A stretch of DNA of 22,154 bases from UBA1402 sp964488495 (GCA_964488495.1 CAZAUQ010000040.1:1-22154); one strand, 5' to 3'; positions 8,116 through 17,772 are shown, counted from the stretch's first letter. The notes: generated by a model from the letters alone, not told the origin. Numbers and translations: made by a program.

Positions 8116-9648
8116 ATGAAAAGAATACATATGAAAATAAGAACAGCATACTATTTGTTATGCACAACGGCTTTTCTTTATTCCTGCTCACAAAGCATAA
8201 GAGAGCACTACGATTACAATTACGATATTGTGGTGACCGAAAGCCTATGGGAACAAATTCAGGCAAACGACAGTCTTACAAATTTTGCTGCCTTACTCGA
8301 ACAAGCCGGCTACGATAAGTTATTGAATTCTTCACAGATGTATACCGTCTGGGCTCCATTAGACAACAGCTACAGTCTTGACTCCATGCATCAGTCTGCC
8401 ATGGTCAGGGAATTTCTTAACAACCATGTTTCGCGGGCGGCCTTGTCTGTTCCTTCCTCGTCGGACAGCTCCTTCAAGTTGGAAGTAAAAGTTTTAAACG
8501 GGAAAGTCATCTCCTTCTTTCACGACAATACAAGAAGCGTCGTTTTCGGCAACAGGCCTCTTGTAAGAAGTAATATTAAAGCTAAAAACGGCGTGTTGCA
8601 TCTTATCGAAAACAAAGCCAACTTTTTCGACAACATTTGGGAGTATCTTGACAAAGACACAACACTAAGCCTGTTGGCAGACTACTACCATTCGTTCGAC
8701 ACCACTGTTTTTGATGCAGAAGCCAGCATAGAAGGAGGTGTGGTCAATGGCCAAATCTATTACATGGATTCTGTCATTTATAACAGGAACATTCTATTCT
8801 CGTACTTTGGTGAAATAAATAACGAAAACAAACAATTTCTCTTTTTAGCCCCAACCAACGAAGCCTGGAACGAAGCCTACGATAGAATTAAAGAGTATTA
8901 CAACTACGGATTGATAGAAAATGCCGATCAAATACAAGATGCTCAGACCAAATTGTCGCTTGTTATGAATAGCGTGTTCGATCTGAACCTAAACCAAAGT
9001 CTTTCAGATTCTGTAATATCCACCATCGGAACCGTCTTTCGGCAACCAGACAGCCTGTTTATGGAATCAGAAAAGCTGACTATGAGTAACGGATTGATCT
9101 ACAAAACAAACAAATTGCAAATCAAACCCACTGAATCATGGTTCAAAACAATTGTCGTCGAAGCCGAAAACACTTTTGGTCGCGAAGGATTGTATTGCAG
9201 CATCGAGAACAGAGTTGCCTCTAATTCAACAGAACAGGTTTCCAATGGACGCTTTGTTGAAATAACTCCGCTAAGTACCACCAATCCGACCATGATTCTT
9301 ACCATTCCCGGCACACTATCGGCAACCTACGATGTTTATTGCGTATTTGTTCCCGAAAAAGTGCTAAATCCAAATGTAAAAATGGCTTTACCTACGAAAG
9401 CCCGTTTTCAGTTATCCTATGTAAATGCCAAGGGTATTTCAACCTCGTTAAACCTGGCTGGTGTTACCACCGATCCAACAAAGCTCGACACCATATTGCT
9501 CAGAAAGAATTTTAGTTTCCCCGTGGCAAATTTTGCTCAGGACCCGAATGTACAGCTGAAGATTATCAACAACGTCAGCAACAAAGAAACAGCACTCTAC
9601 ACAAGAAGGATGTTGGTCGATTGTGTCTTTTTTAAACCTGTAGAATAA
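8116..9648 (+). CDS. FAS1 lipoprotein with C-terminal beta domain (second FAS1 gene)
   Basis: A 510-residue lipoprotein with lipobox LYSC (Cys at residue 24). Two FAS1-like segments are seen: about 42-170 (YTVWAPLDNSY at 76, H2-like KNGVLHLIENK at 157) and 171-337 (FLFLAPTNEAW at 241, SNGLIYKTNKLQI at 324). Residues 338-510 form a separate, probably beta-rich domain starting at TIVVEAENTFGREG and ending near RRMLVDCVFFKP; this resembles the ligand-binding tails of SusE/F-type lipoproteins in position, but I cannot name the family. The gene sits between SusD-1 (11 nt) and SusC-2 (14 nt), so it can be read either as the SusE-position protein of the first pair or as the leader of the second FAS1-SusC-SusD module. 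The start is the ATG at 8116; a GTG at 8110 and an ATG at 8131 are in frame, and 8116 is a compromise between spacing and signal-peptide length. Confidence 0.85.
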   Translation: MKRIHMKIRTAYYLLCTTAFLYSCSQSIREHYDYNYDIVVTESLWEQIQANDSLTNFAALLEQAGYDKLLNSSQMYTVWAPLDNSYSLDSMHQSAMVREFLNNHVSRAALSVPSSSDSSFKLEVKVLNGKVISFFHDNTRSVVFGNRPLVRSNIKAKNGVLHLIENKANFFDNIWEYLDKDTTLSLLADYYHSFDTTVFDAEASIEGGVVNGQIYYMDSVIYNRNILFSYFGEINNENKQFLFLAPTNEAWNEAYDRIKEYYNYGLIENADQIQDAQTKLSLVMNSVFDLNLNQSLSDSVISTIGTVFRQPDSLFMESEKLTMSNGLIYKTNKLQIKPTESWFKTIVVEAENTFGREGLYCSIENRVASNSTEQVSNGRFVEITPLSTTNPTMILTIPGTLSATYDVYCVFVPEKVLNPNVKMALPTKARFQLSYVNAKGISTSLNLAGVTTDPTKLDTILLRKNFSFPVANFAQDPNVQLKIINNVSNKETALYTRRMLVDCVFFKPVE

Positions 9649-9662
9649 ATCCGTATAAAACT

Positions 9663-12600
9663 ATGAAAATAGGGAAAACCACCATAAGAGCAATTGCAAG
9701 TTTAACCGTATTTTTTGGTTTGAGCTCAACACTCTTTGCTCAGGACCAAGTAAAGAATTTAACCAGGATTGATTCTTTAAACGACATAAATAAGGAGATC
9801 AAGGGATACGTCATTAATTCCGCGAACAAGAAACCAATTCAGGGAGCAAGGATAAGTGCTTACGGTAAAGATTGGTTAACGGCTTTATCCAACGAAGAAG
9901 GTCAGTTCTCCATAAAACTTCCTGTGCAGGAAACTATGCTTATCGTTTCTGCCCAGGGATACAACCGGCAGCTTATTTCGACCGGAGGTGCCACAGAGGG
10001 ACTTACCGTGTCTATGCATTCCGACAAATTCTCCCCGGAATACAGCAGCATCCTTAATGCTACCAACCACGCTAAACAAGAATTAAAAGGGTACTCAAAT
10101 GTCTTAAGCGTTGACGACGAATTGTCTTTGAAAATGAACGCTGAACTTAGAACGATCAGGCGCTCCGGTACACCAGGAGTTGGAAATGAGCTTTTTACAG
10201 GCGGATTCAACTCACTTAATATATCGTCCCAGCCTCTTATCGTTCTTGATGGAATCGTAATGGAAACCCGACAGGACAAACTGCCCATTCACGATGGTTA
10301 TTTCAATAATATTTTGTCGGCCATCGATGTTGAAGACATAGAATCCATCGAGCTCCTAAAAAACGGAACCTCGTTGTACGGCGCCAAAGGCAGCAGAGGT
10401 GTGCTGATTATCAACACCAAACGCTCCGAAAGCATGGTTACAAAAATCGATGTGAGTGCATCGGGAGCGGTAGAGCTTAAACCCGATCAAATTCAGATGA
10501 TGAACTCCGATTATTTCAGATTGTATGCCAGCGATATCCTGGGAAGAATAGATAACGGACAAAGCAGTTACCTCTTTTTGAACGACGATCCGGGTAAGTT
10601 TTATTATTCCAAATACCACAACAATACAAATTGGTCTGACTATACCTACCGAAATGCCCTCTCACAAAAATACCACGTTACGGTAAGAGGAGGAGATCAG
10701 GTAGCCATGTATAATCTTTCACTGGGCTTTAGCAATGCTCAGAGCACTTTGAACAACAACGATTTTCAACGTTTAAATCTACGTTTTAATACCGATTTAT
10801 CCATCATTGATAACCTCGATGCCCGTTTTGACGTATCGTACAGCAATACCCGAAGACATTTGTTCGACGACGGAGCACCCGCTGATTATGTTTCTGCTCC
10901 TGTGGTGGCGCCCGGTTTTCTTTCTTTGATAAAAGCACCTATTCTGAGCCCTTACAAATACGATAATTTTGGTAACTTAACCTCGATTCTCGAAGGGGCT
11001 GATGATTACATTCTTTCGTTGGGCAACAATTATTCTTACGCAAATCCTCTTTCTATAACACAATTCGGATCGGCCAATAATAAGAATTATCAACAATACG
11101 ATCTTTTTACTTTTATTCTGACACCTAAATACAAATTCTCCAAAAATCTGGTGCTTTCGTCCGATATTTCTGTTTCGTTTACAGATGAAACAGAAAAATA
11201 TTTTATGCCGATGACTGGGGTGCCCCCATTTACCATCCAAGGGAAAGGAGAAGTTTATAATTATGCCCGATCGCAATACATCAGAGAGAACAACCTGTAT
11301 GCCGATACCAGATTGAGCTGGAATAAAAGACTTAAAGAAGCAGAGTTTCATTTATTTTCGGGCATTCGCGTACAAAACAGTACTTACAAATCGAATTTAT
11401 TATCGGGCTACAATACCGGTAGCGACAAAATGCCCAATATTACCGGCTCATTACAATATAAAGAAGTAGACGGCAGCGACGATACCTGGCGAAATTTAGT
11501 CTATTATGCGAATTCCGGCCTTAATCTGAAAAACAAATACCTGCTTGAAGGCACCCTGTCGTTGGAGGGTTCCTCTCGTTTTGGAAAGAATACCGACAAA
11601 GGGATAAAACTATTTGGGTATTCCTGGGGCTTATTCCCTTCCATTCAGGCTGCCTGGGTGGTATCTGCCGAAGAATTCATGAAAAACCTGCCTTTTATCA
11701 ACTTCCTGAAAATCAATGCAGGTTTTGATATATCGGGTAACGATAACATCGACAATTACGCCTCCAGAGCTTATTTTCAAGCTTTCACTTTTCTGGGTAC
11801 AGCCACCGGATTGCAACTGGCTAACATAGGTAATTCTTCAGTGGCCTGGGAATCAACATCAAAATTCAGTACCGGAATAGATTTGAACGTCTTCAACAAT
11901 TATATTAATGTCAGAGCTAATCTGCTCCACAGCACTACAGATAATCTTATTACCCAAAAATCACTCAGAGCTGTATCTGGTCTTGAGTATTATTGGAGCA
12001 ACGAGGGTGCATTACAAAACCAAGGCTTTGATTTGTCCGTCAACGCCAAACTCATAAATAAATCCAAGTTTAAATGGTCTGTAGGTGCCAGTGTAGGACA
12101 TTACAAAAATGAAATAACTCAATTGCCCGACGACAAGAGTTTTATTACAACGGCTTACGGTGCCGAAATCATTACTCAAAAAGGCAGCCCTGCCGGTTTG
12201 TTTTGGGGATATAAAACCAATGGTGTCTTCCCTACTTCTACTGCCGCCGCTGAATCCGGCTTGTATATAATCACATCCACAGGCTCCAGGAAATATTTTG
12301 AAGCCGGAGATATGATTTTTGTAGATAACGGCGATAAAGTGATAGACGAAAATGATAAAACAATCATAGGAGACCCCAACCCCGACATCTTCGGAAACAT
12401 CAACACCATGATCAGCTACGGCAAGTGGAGTCTGCACTTGATGTTTAAATATTCCTACGGCAATGAAGTCTACAATTATTTAAGATCACAGCTCGAGTCG
12501 GGTTCCATGGTATTTAATCAGTCAACGGCTCTAAATAATCGTTGGAAATACGAAGGTCAGGAAAGTTCTATTCCGAAAGCTGTTTTTGGCGATCCAATGG

Positions 12601-12869
12601 GGAACAGCCGCTTTAGTGACCGCTGGATCGAAGACGGTTCCTATCTTAAACTCAGCAGACTTTGTCTGTCTTACTCTCTCCCGGTTAATAGCCAGTGGTT
12701 ACAAGGTCTGAGCGTGTATGCCAGCTGTGAAAATCTTTTCACTTTATCAAAATACCTGGGAACCGATCCTGAAACCTCTTATAGCAGTTCTGTCTTATTG
12801 CAAGGCATTGACAGAGGATTACTTACATCCGGAAAAACTATGATTGTAGGATTGAAAATCAGCTTATAA
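9663..12869 (+). CDS. SusC/RagA-family TonB-dependent transporter (second, divergent copy)
   Basis: A 1068-residue SusC-type protein. The signal peptide ends near LFAQ (residue 27); a carboxypeptidase-regulatory-like domain lies at about 46-118 (KGYVINSANKKPIQGARIS, SNEEGQFSIKLP); the plug is at about 140-255, with PLIVLDGIV and IESIELLKNGTSLYGAKGSR clearly of SusC type. The barrel ends in LKISL. Compared with the first copy the plug is unusual: where the usual protein has LQGRIAGL and MRLRG, this one has AELRTIRRSG and FTGGFNSL, so the RG signature is lost. The acidic loop DVNHDGN of copy 1 is reduced to VDNGDKVIDENDK. The two proteins are therefore distant paralogues, not a recent duplication. 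Its SusD partner follows after 11 nt. It is probably an active transporter with a different ligand or partner; inactivity is possible but the frame is intact. Confidence 0.94.
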   Translation: MKIGKTTIRAIASLTVFFGLSSTLFAQDQVKNLTRIDSLNDINKEIKGYVINSANKKPIQGARISAYGKDWLTALSNEEGQFSIKLPVQETMLIVSAQGYNRQLISTGGATEGLTVSMHSDKFSPEYSSILNATNHAKQELKGYSNVLSVDDELSLKMNAELRTIRRSGTPGVGNELFTGGFNSLNISSQPLIVLDGIVMETRQDKLPIHDGYFNNILSAIDVEDIESIELLKNGTSLYGAKGSRGVLIINTKRSESMVTKIDVSASGAVELKPDQIQMMNSDYFRLYASDILGRIDNGQSSYLFLNDDPGKFYYSKYHNNTNWSDYTYRNALSQKYHVTVRGGDQVAMYNLSLGFSNAQSTLNNNDFQRLNLRFNTDLSIIDNLDARFDVSYSNTRRHLFDDGAPADYVSAPVVAPGFLSLIKAPILSPYKYDNFGNLTSILEGADDYILSLGNNYSYANPLSITQFGSANNKNYQQYDLFTFILTPKYKFSKNLVLSSDISVSFTDETEKYFMPMTGVPPFTIQGKGEVYNYARSQYIRENNLYADTRLSWNKRLKEAEFHLFSGIRVQNSTYKSNLLSGYNTGSDKMPNITGSLQYKEVDGSDDTWRNLVYYANSGLNLKNKYLLEGTLSLEGSSRFGKNTDKGIKLFGYSWGLFPSIQAAWVVSAEEFMKNLPFINFLKINAGFDISGNDNIDNYASRAYFQAFTFLGTATGLQLANIGNSSVAWESTSKFSTGIDLNVFNNYINVRANLLHSTTDNLITQKSLRAVSGLEYYWSNEGALQNQGFDLSVNAKLINKSKFKWSVGASVGHYKNEITQLPDDKSFITTAYGAEIITQKGSPAGLFWGYKTNGVFPTSTAAAESGLYIITSTGSRKYFEAGDMIFVDNGDKVIDENDKTIIGDPNPDIFGNINTMISYGKWSLHLMFKYSYGNEVYNYLRSQLESGSMVFNQSTALNNRWKYEGQESSIPKAVFGDPMGNSRFSDRWIEDGSYLKLSRLCLSYSLPVNSQWLQGLSVYASCENLFTLSKYLGTDPETSYSSSVLLQGIDRGLLTSGKTMIVGLKISL

Positions 12870-12880
12870 AAACAAACAAC

Positions 12881-14491
12881 ATGAAACCATCATCGCTTTT
12901 ACTATTTGTTGCCTTATTCGGGCTGTTTGCCTCTTGCGATAATTTTTTTGACACTTCTTCCAACAGATTGATGTATGAAGACGATCACAAATTAGTTTCT
13001 CCCAGGGACTCCGTTTACTCTGTTTTGGGTATTTTGACCAAAGTGCAAGAACTGGGCGATCGTTACGTGCTGCTTGGAGAGTTGAGGGGAGACTTAGTCC
13101 AAAGCAATCTTTTAACCGATAGGGAACTAAGGGAACTGGCGGATTTCAACCTCGGCAACTCCAACAAATACAACAACATTAAAGATTATTACGAGGTGAT
13201 TAATAATTGCAATTACTTTATCAACTATGCCGATACCACAAAACAGAGCCTGCTGAGAGATTATGTAGCTGTAAAGTCCCTTAGAGCATGGACATATCTG
13301 CAATTGGTCCTGAATTACGGCGAAGTTGAATTTTATACCCAGCCCTTAACCGAAGTGGCAGACACTTACCAAGATTTCCCAAAATATGGAATCGACCAGA
13401 TATGTCAGTATTTTATCGACGATCTGGAACCTCTAAAAGAATACGATCTGCCCGATTACGGTACCATATTTGGTATGCCATCTTCTTACTTTTTTTATCC
13501 CATTAATGTGTTGTTGGGAGATTTGCATTTGTGGCTCGGCAATTACGAAGAATCCGCCAAAGCCTATTATGATTATATCTATAAGTCAAAACTCCGTATA
13601 ACAAACTATAAACTGAATTATACCGACGCTTTTTTCAGAGCTTATATTAACGCCTGGAGCGGGCTGTTTCAGGACATCGTACCCGGTGAAGTCATAACAG
13701 TTGTTCCCATGGCAAAAGATCGGGCAAACGGCAAGACCAGCCAGCTTGCAGACTTGTTTTATTCTATCGATAACTCCGAACAGCTCTCTGTATCGGAATC
13801 TTTCATCAAGTTGGCAGAGAATCAATCTTATTATTATTCAGAGTCAGGTGTTTACACAACAGGTGATTTGCGATTGCCGGGAAGCTTAAGTGGTATATGG
13901 TATTCCGGAATGTTACTGGATACCGGCTCCATCAGAAAGCATTACAAACTAAGCACCACCTATACTACCATCCATTTATGCAGAGCACCACATGTCTATC
14001 TTCGCTTTGCAGAAGCGTGCAATAGAGCCGGCTATCCCTCTTTCGCCTTTGCTGTTTTAAAATACGGACTAAACTTTAACAACATCACCAATCACGTCAG
14101 TCAGGCAGAAATTGCTCAAAATCCTCCTTTCTTTAATTTCAGTGCGCAGGAGTTTGACAATAACATAGCTTTGCATGCACGCGGCAGTGGCGACGCAAGC
14201 GAAAACGACAAATACAATCTGGTCTTTTTAGACTCTTTACAAACGGCAGATCCCATTCAAAGGGCAGTCGATTCGCTGGCAATTATCGACTCCGTGGAAA
14301 TGCTTATTTGCGATGAATATGCCTTGGAAACGGCTTTCGAAGGGAACAGATTTCACGACTTGATGCGATTATCACGACATAGAAACGATCCCACTTTTTT
14401 AGCTAAAAAAGTAGCCATGCGCAGTGCGACGTTTAATGCCGAATTATACGCAAAATTGCAGTTTGAGAATAACTGGTATTTACCGTATTGA
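12881..14491 (+). CDS. SusD/RagB-family lipoprotein (second copy)
   Basis: A 536-residue partner of SusC-2 and last gene of the plus operon. The signal peptide ends in LFASC (lipidated Cys at residue 19). Family signatures are the helical region KSLRAWTYLQLVLNYGEVEF, the repeat-like NVLLGDLHLWLGNYEESAKA, and the C-terminal ALETAFEGNRFHDLMRLSRH, which corresponds to the EGKRWFDLVRM motif of copy 1. The N-terminal segment RDSVYSVLGILTKVQELGDRY replaces the usual start of the mature protein, and the sequence is clearly divergent from copy 1. The stop TGA at 14489-14491 is only 5 nt from the stop of the convergent permease gene, with no room for a dedicated terminator. Confidence 0.94.
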   Translation: MKPSSLLLFVALFGLFASCDNFFDTSSNRLMYEDDHKLVSPRDSVYSVLGILTKVQELGDRYVLLGELRGDLVQSNLLTDRELRELADFNLGNSNKYNNIKDYYEVINNCNYFINYADTTKQSLLRDYVAVKSLRAWTYLQLVLNYGEVEFYTQPLTEVADTYQDFPKYGIDQICQYFIDDLEPLKEYDLPDYGTIFGMPSSYFFYPINVLLGDLHLWLGNYEESAKAYYDYIYKSKLRITNYKLNYTDAFFRAYINAWSGLFQDIVPGEVITVVPMAKDRANGKTSQLADLFYSIDNSEQLSVSESFIKLAENQSYYYSESGVYTTGDLRLPGSLSGIWYSGMLLDTGSIRKHYKLSTTYTTIHLCRAPHVYLRFAEACNRAGYPSFAFAVLKYGLNFNNITNHVSQAEIAQNPPFFNFSAQEFDNNIALHARGSGDASENDKYNLVFLDSLQTADPIQRAVDSLAIIDSVEMLICDEYALETAFEGNRFHDLMRLSRHRNDPTFLAKKVAMRSATFNAELYAKLQFENNWYLPY

Positions 14492-14496
14492 TTCCA

Positions 14497-15789
14497 TCAC
14501 TCCCTTTCCCGGGCAATCTGTTCCAGAGACTTTCCCGAAGTATCCGGCATAAAGAAGAAGCCGACTGCACCGCTGATCAAAAGGAATATCGTCAATAAAC
14601 CTGCTACCGGCCCTATTCCTGTCTTTGCCAACACCGGAACAAAGAAACTCCAGACTCCGAGTATCGTCCGGCTGATGCCAAAGGTTATACCCTGAGCCGT
14701 GCCTCTGAGCATCGTCGGAAAAAGCTCCTGGCTAAATACCTTATAAAAGGCTTCGCCGGCCAGTGCCGCACCTGATGAAAACATCAGGATATTGATGATT
14801 ATTACCGGTATAGTAAAGTCCATAAAAAGGAATAAACTATAAGCTACCACTTGCATTACGGCTCCAATACCCCATAGCCATTTTCTGGTTTTAAAACTGC
14901 GGTCGGAATAACGCATGAAGACCAAATAGGTCATTACTATGGAAATTAGAAATCCGGCACTCGAAAGACCGACACTAAGAGCCTGCGAGGAGTCCGCATT
15001 GAGTGTTTTAATAATATAGGGATTAAAAATACCGGCTGTACCTGCTGCCAGGTTCCAGAAGAGATATATGACAGCTGTATAAACCATTCCCTTAAAATTG
15101 GAACCTTTCAAAAGTAAACGAAGCTGGCTGCCTTTGGTCTTGACAGCTTTAGTCCAACGAGCCGATTCGGCCAGACTGCGTCTCAAATACCAGGTAACCA
15201 TTGCTACCACAAATAAATGCATAAAAACAATACGAATGCCCAAAATGCCCAGGTCTGCCAAAAACATAGCCGACCAAAGCACCACTACGGGGCCAAAAGA
15301 CCAGGCCACCTGAGTAAAACCGAGCAGTTTACCACGGGCCTTGTCGGGAGCCGCTTCGCCAACAAAGGCCAATGAAGTGGGCACATCGGCGCCTACAGCA
15401 ACTCCAATGATAAAGGTACCGATGAACAACATGGATGCATTAAAGGAAAAAACAATCAACAATACTCCCAGGGCATACACCAGCAAGTCGAATTGGTAGA
15501 TACGTTTACGGCCCAATTTATCGCCCAACCTTCCGCCAATTATGGAACCTATGGCACAACCAACAGCGTTAGGCCCAATGGCGGCCAATAAACCGACTGC
15601 GGTGTTTGATAAATTCAGATAGGATTGAAACAAGGCTAACCCTGCTCCCAGCGCCACGATTGAACCGGCATCCAGGTAAGAAGCCATTCCCGCCAGGGCT
15701 GAGGCTTTCCATTGTTCTTTACTTATTTTTTCCGGATGGGAGTGATTCTCTTTCAACTCAGCAAGATCCCTGTTACTTGTTTCTGACAT
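14497..15789 (-). CDS. MFS permease, sugar-porter type
   Basis: A 430-residue inner-membrane protein with about 12 hydrophobic segments. After a charged N-terminal tail, TM1 contains the buried acidic residue in SYLDAGSIVA (Asp40). The MFS motif A is GGRLGDKLGRKR at 85-96, and the sugar-porter-like loops VGEAAPDKARGKLLG and FSQELFPTMLRGTAQG follow TM4 and TM10. The family moves small metabolites by proton or cation symport. The gene follows the alpha-L-rhamnosidase by 37 nt, with AAGAAGG as a plausible ribosome-binding site before the ATG, so import of rhamnose or a rhamnose-containing product into the cytoplasm is a reasonable inference; the sequence does not prove the substrate. It is the last gene of the minus operon. 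Confidence 0.9.
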   Translation of the reverse strand: MSETSNRDLAELKENHSHPEKISKEQWKASALAGMASYLDAGSIVALGAGLALFQSYLNLSNTAVGLLAAIGPNAVGCAIGSIIGGRLGDKLGRKRIYQFDLLVYALGVLLIVFSFNASMLFIGTFIIGVAVGADVPTSLAFVGEAAPDKARGKLLGFTQVAWSFGPVVVLWSAMFLADLGILGIRIVFMHLFVVAMVTWYLRRSLAESARWTKAVKTKGSQLRLLLKGSNFKGMVYTAVIYLFWNLAAGTAGIFNPYIIKTLNADSSQALSVGLSSAGFLISIVMTYLVFMRYSDRSFKTRKWLWGIGAVMQVVAYSLFLFMDFTIPVIIINILMFSSGAALAGEAFYKVFSQELFPTMLRGTAQGITFGISRTILGVWSFFVPVLAKTGIGPVAGLLTIFLLISGAVGFFFMPDTSGKSLEQIARERE

Positions 15790-15826
15790 AGCCTTCTTTT
15801 GATTAAACTGTTAGTATGATTTTGTA

Positions 15827-17772
15827 TTAAATTGCCTTGTGCGCTGTAAATTCCCAGCTTCCGGAACCCAGTTCGATCGTGAACTGATTATCGCCTGTTT
15901 GTTTAATGACGGACAAATCCGGGGCTTTTTGAGAATTACTTAATTTTTCTGCTTTCAAATAAATGGTAGCTGTGGTATTGGATGGTATTCTGAACTTATA
16001 TATTACCTCCTCCCCTTTCAGCTCCCAGGAAGAGAACAAAAGTCCGTACATGGTCTGAAGACTGGCTCTGGCGAAATTTAACAGTTTGGTGGGACAAGGC
16101 CTGATAATGCTGTGTTTGTAGCCCGGCTGCGAAGGATCAATGTTCAGACCCGCCACCGTACTGTAGAGCCATTGGCCTACCGCACCGTAAGCGTAATGAT
16201 TAAAAGAGTTCATGCCGACTGTTTGAAAACTACCGTCGGGCCTGATGCCATCCCAACGTTCCCAGATAGTGGTAGCTCCCATGGTAACGGGATAGAGCCA
16301 GGAGGGATAACGTTTGTTGAACAANNNNNNNNNNNNNNNNNNNNNNNNNNNNNNNNNNNNNNNNNNNNNNNNNNNNNNNNNNNNNNNNNNNNNNNNNNNN
16401 NNNNNNNNNNNNNNNNNNNNNNNNGTGCCTCCGTAACCGTCGGACCAGCCGGTGCCTCCTCCGTCTTTGAGCACGTTGGGAACCACCCAGGGCACGTTGC
16501 CGTCCTCTTTTTGGTCGAGCTGTAAGTCTTTCATCCATTTGGTAAAAAAAGCTCCTGCGTTCCTGTTGAAACAGGCTGTGGGAGCAAAGGCCTGGGCGTC
16601 GCCCGTCCAGCCCAGACGTTCATCGCGTTGCGGACAATCGGTGGGAACATCCAGGAAGTTGCCCCTCAGACCCCATTGAATATTTTGTTGTAAGCGATTG
16701 ATCAAGGGATCGGAACATTCAAACTCTCCGATTTTTTCCATATCGCTGTGCACCACGCGTCCTTCGATATCGTCCGGATTGATATCTCCCGGATATTCGC
16801 TGACACGCAGGTATCTGAAACCGTGAAAAGTGAAACGAGGTTCATATTCTTCTACACCTTCTCCTTTGAAAATATAGCAATCTTCGGCCTTGGCTGTTCT
16901 AAGGTTGTCGGTGTAGAAGTTGCCTTCCTGATCCAGGACCTCTGCATGGTGCAAAACAATGCGTTGTCCCTGTTTTCCTTTTAAGCGAAAACGCACCCAA
17001 CCCACCAGGTTCTGTCCGAAATCGAATACCAACTCTCCACGGGGAGTCACAAATTTCTTAACGGCTTTGATGGTTTCGGTAATTCGGACGGGCTCTCCTT
17101 CTGTCGGAACCAACACTTCGTTTGACTGGATCAAAGTATTTACTTTCTCCCAGCTGGAATCATCAAATCCAGGATCTGCCCAACCGACGATTTCAAGCCT
17201 TGCATCGTAAAGTTCGCCATGGTAGATCTCGGATTTTAGGAGGGGGCCCTTGTTGCTTTTCCAGGATGGATCGCTCAGAATCCATTCTTTGGAGCCGTCT
17301 TCGTAAGTAATCTCCATTTGAGCAATCAAGCCGGCCCTATCGCCGTAAAGATTACGCTCGCCCTGCCACACAAAAAAACCGCGATACCAGCCGTCACCAA
17401 CAATTGCTCCAAGGGCATTACGCCCCTTTTTCAACAAAGCAGTAAGGTCGTACACCTGGTACTGAATGCGCTTATTGTAAGTAGTCCAGCCCGGATTAAA
17501 ATAATCCTTACCAAGCCTCTCCCCGTTTAGATAAAGCTCGTATAGACCCAGGGCCGAGGCATAAATTCTGGCCTTGATCACTTGTTTTTTTACATCAAAC
17601 TCTTTTCTGAAATAGGGGCAGGGATTGGACTGCGACTTATCTTCGTCCCAGCCGGGGCTTATCCAGGCAGCCTTCCATTCGTTGGTAGTTAAAAGTCCCG
17701 TTTCCCAACAGGCCGTCTCACCGGATGTGGCCTGGTTGCCTTGATTGTCCCATACGGTGACTTGCCAGTAAA
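15827..17772 (-). CDS. GH78 alpha-L-rhamnosidase, 5' end and middle hidden in gaps
   Basis: Hydrolyses terminal alpha-L-rhamnose from glycans or glycosides. From the gap edge at 17772 the frame reads YWQVTVWDNQGNQATSG, then WKAAWISPGWDED and YFRKEFDV, followed by LYELYLNGERLG and FNPGWTTYNKR, all N-terminal domains of GH78. The catalytic domain has DVPTDCPQRDERLGWTGD, with the Glu of DER (codon 16621-16619) corresponding to the GH78 general acid, and GATTIWERWDG, with the Glu of WER (codon 16261-16259) corresponding to the general base. The C-terminal beta domain ends in WEFTAHKAI. The gap at 16325-16424 lies between SDGYGG and LFNKRYPSWLYPVTMG; in the family well over 100 residues of the (alpha/alpha)6 barrel normally lie there, so the real gap is probably several hundred bases. 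The start codon and any signal peptide are lost in the gap at 17773-17872; the GTG at 17581 is internal. Confidence 0.93.
16325..16424. other. Assembly gap, 100 N
   Basis: Exactly 100 undetermined bases, a standard placeholder for unknown length. It falls inside the catalytic domain of the GH78 gene. The frame happens to agree on both sides, which says nothing about true length. Confidence 0.97.

Noticed and set aside
17579..17581. GTG at 17581 as the start of the GH78 gene
   Set aside because: The frame continues upstream to the gap with clear GH78 N-terminal sequence (YWQVTVWD, WKAAWISPGW), so this codon is internal.
17689..17772. A reading frame joining the T9SS-tailed protein to sequence beyond the gap (ending near 17689)
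   Set aside because: The continuation is out of frame with the GH78 gene and its residues are meaningless; it exists only because N runs are read through.
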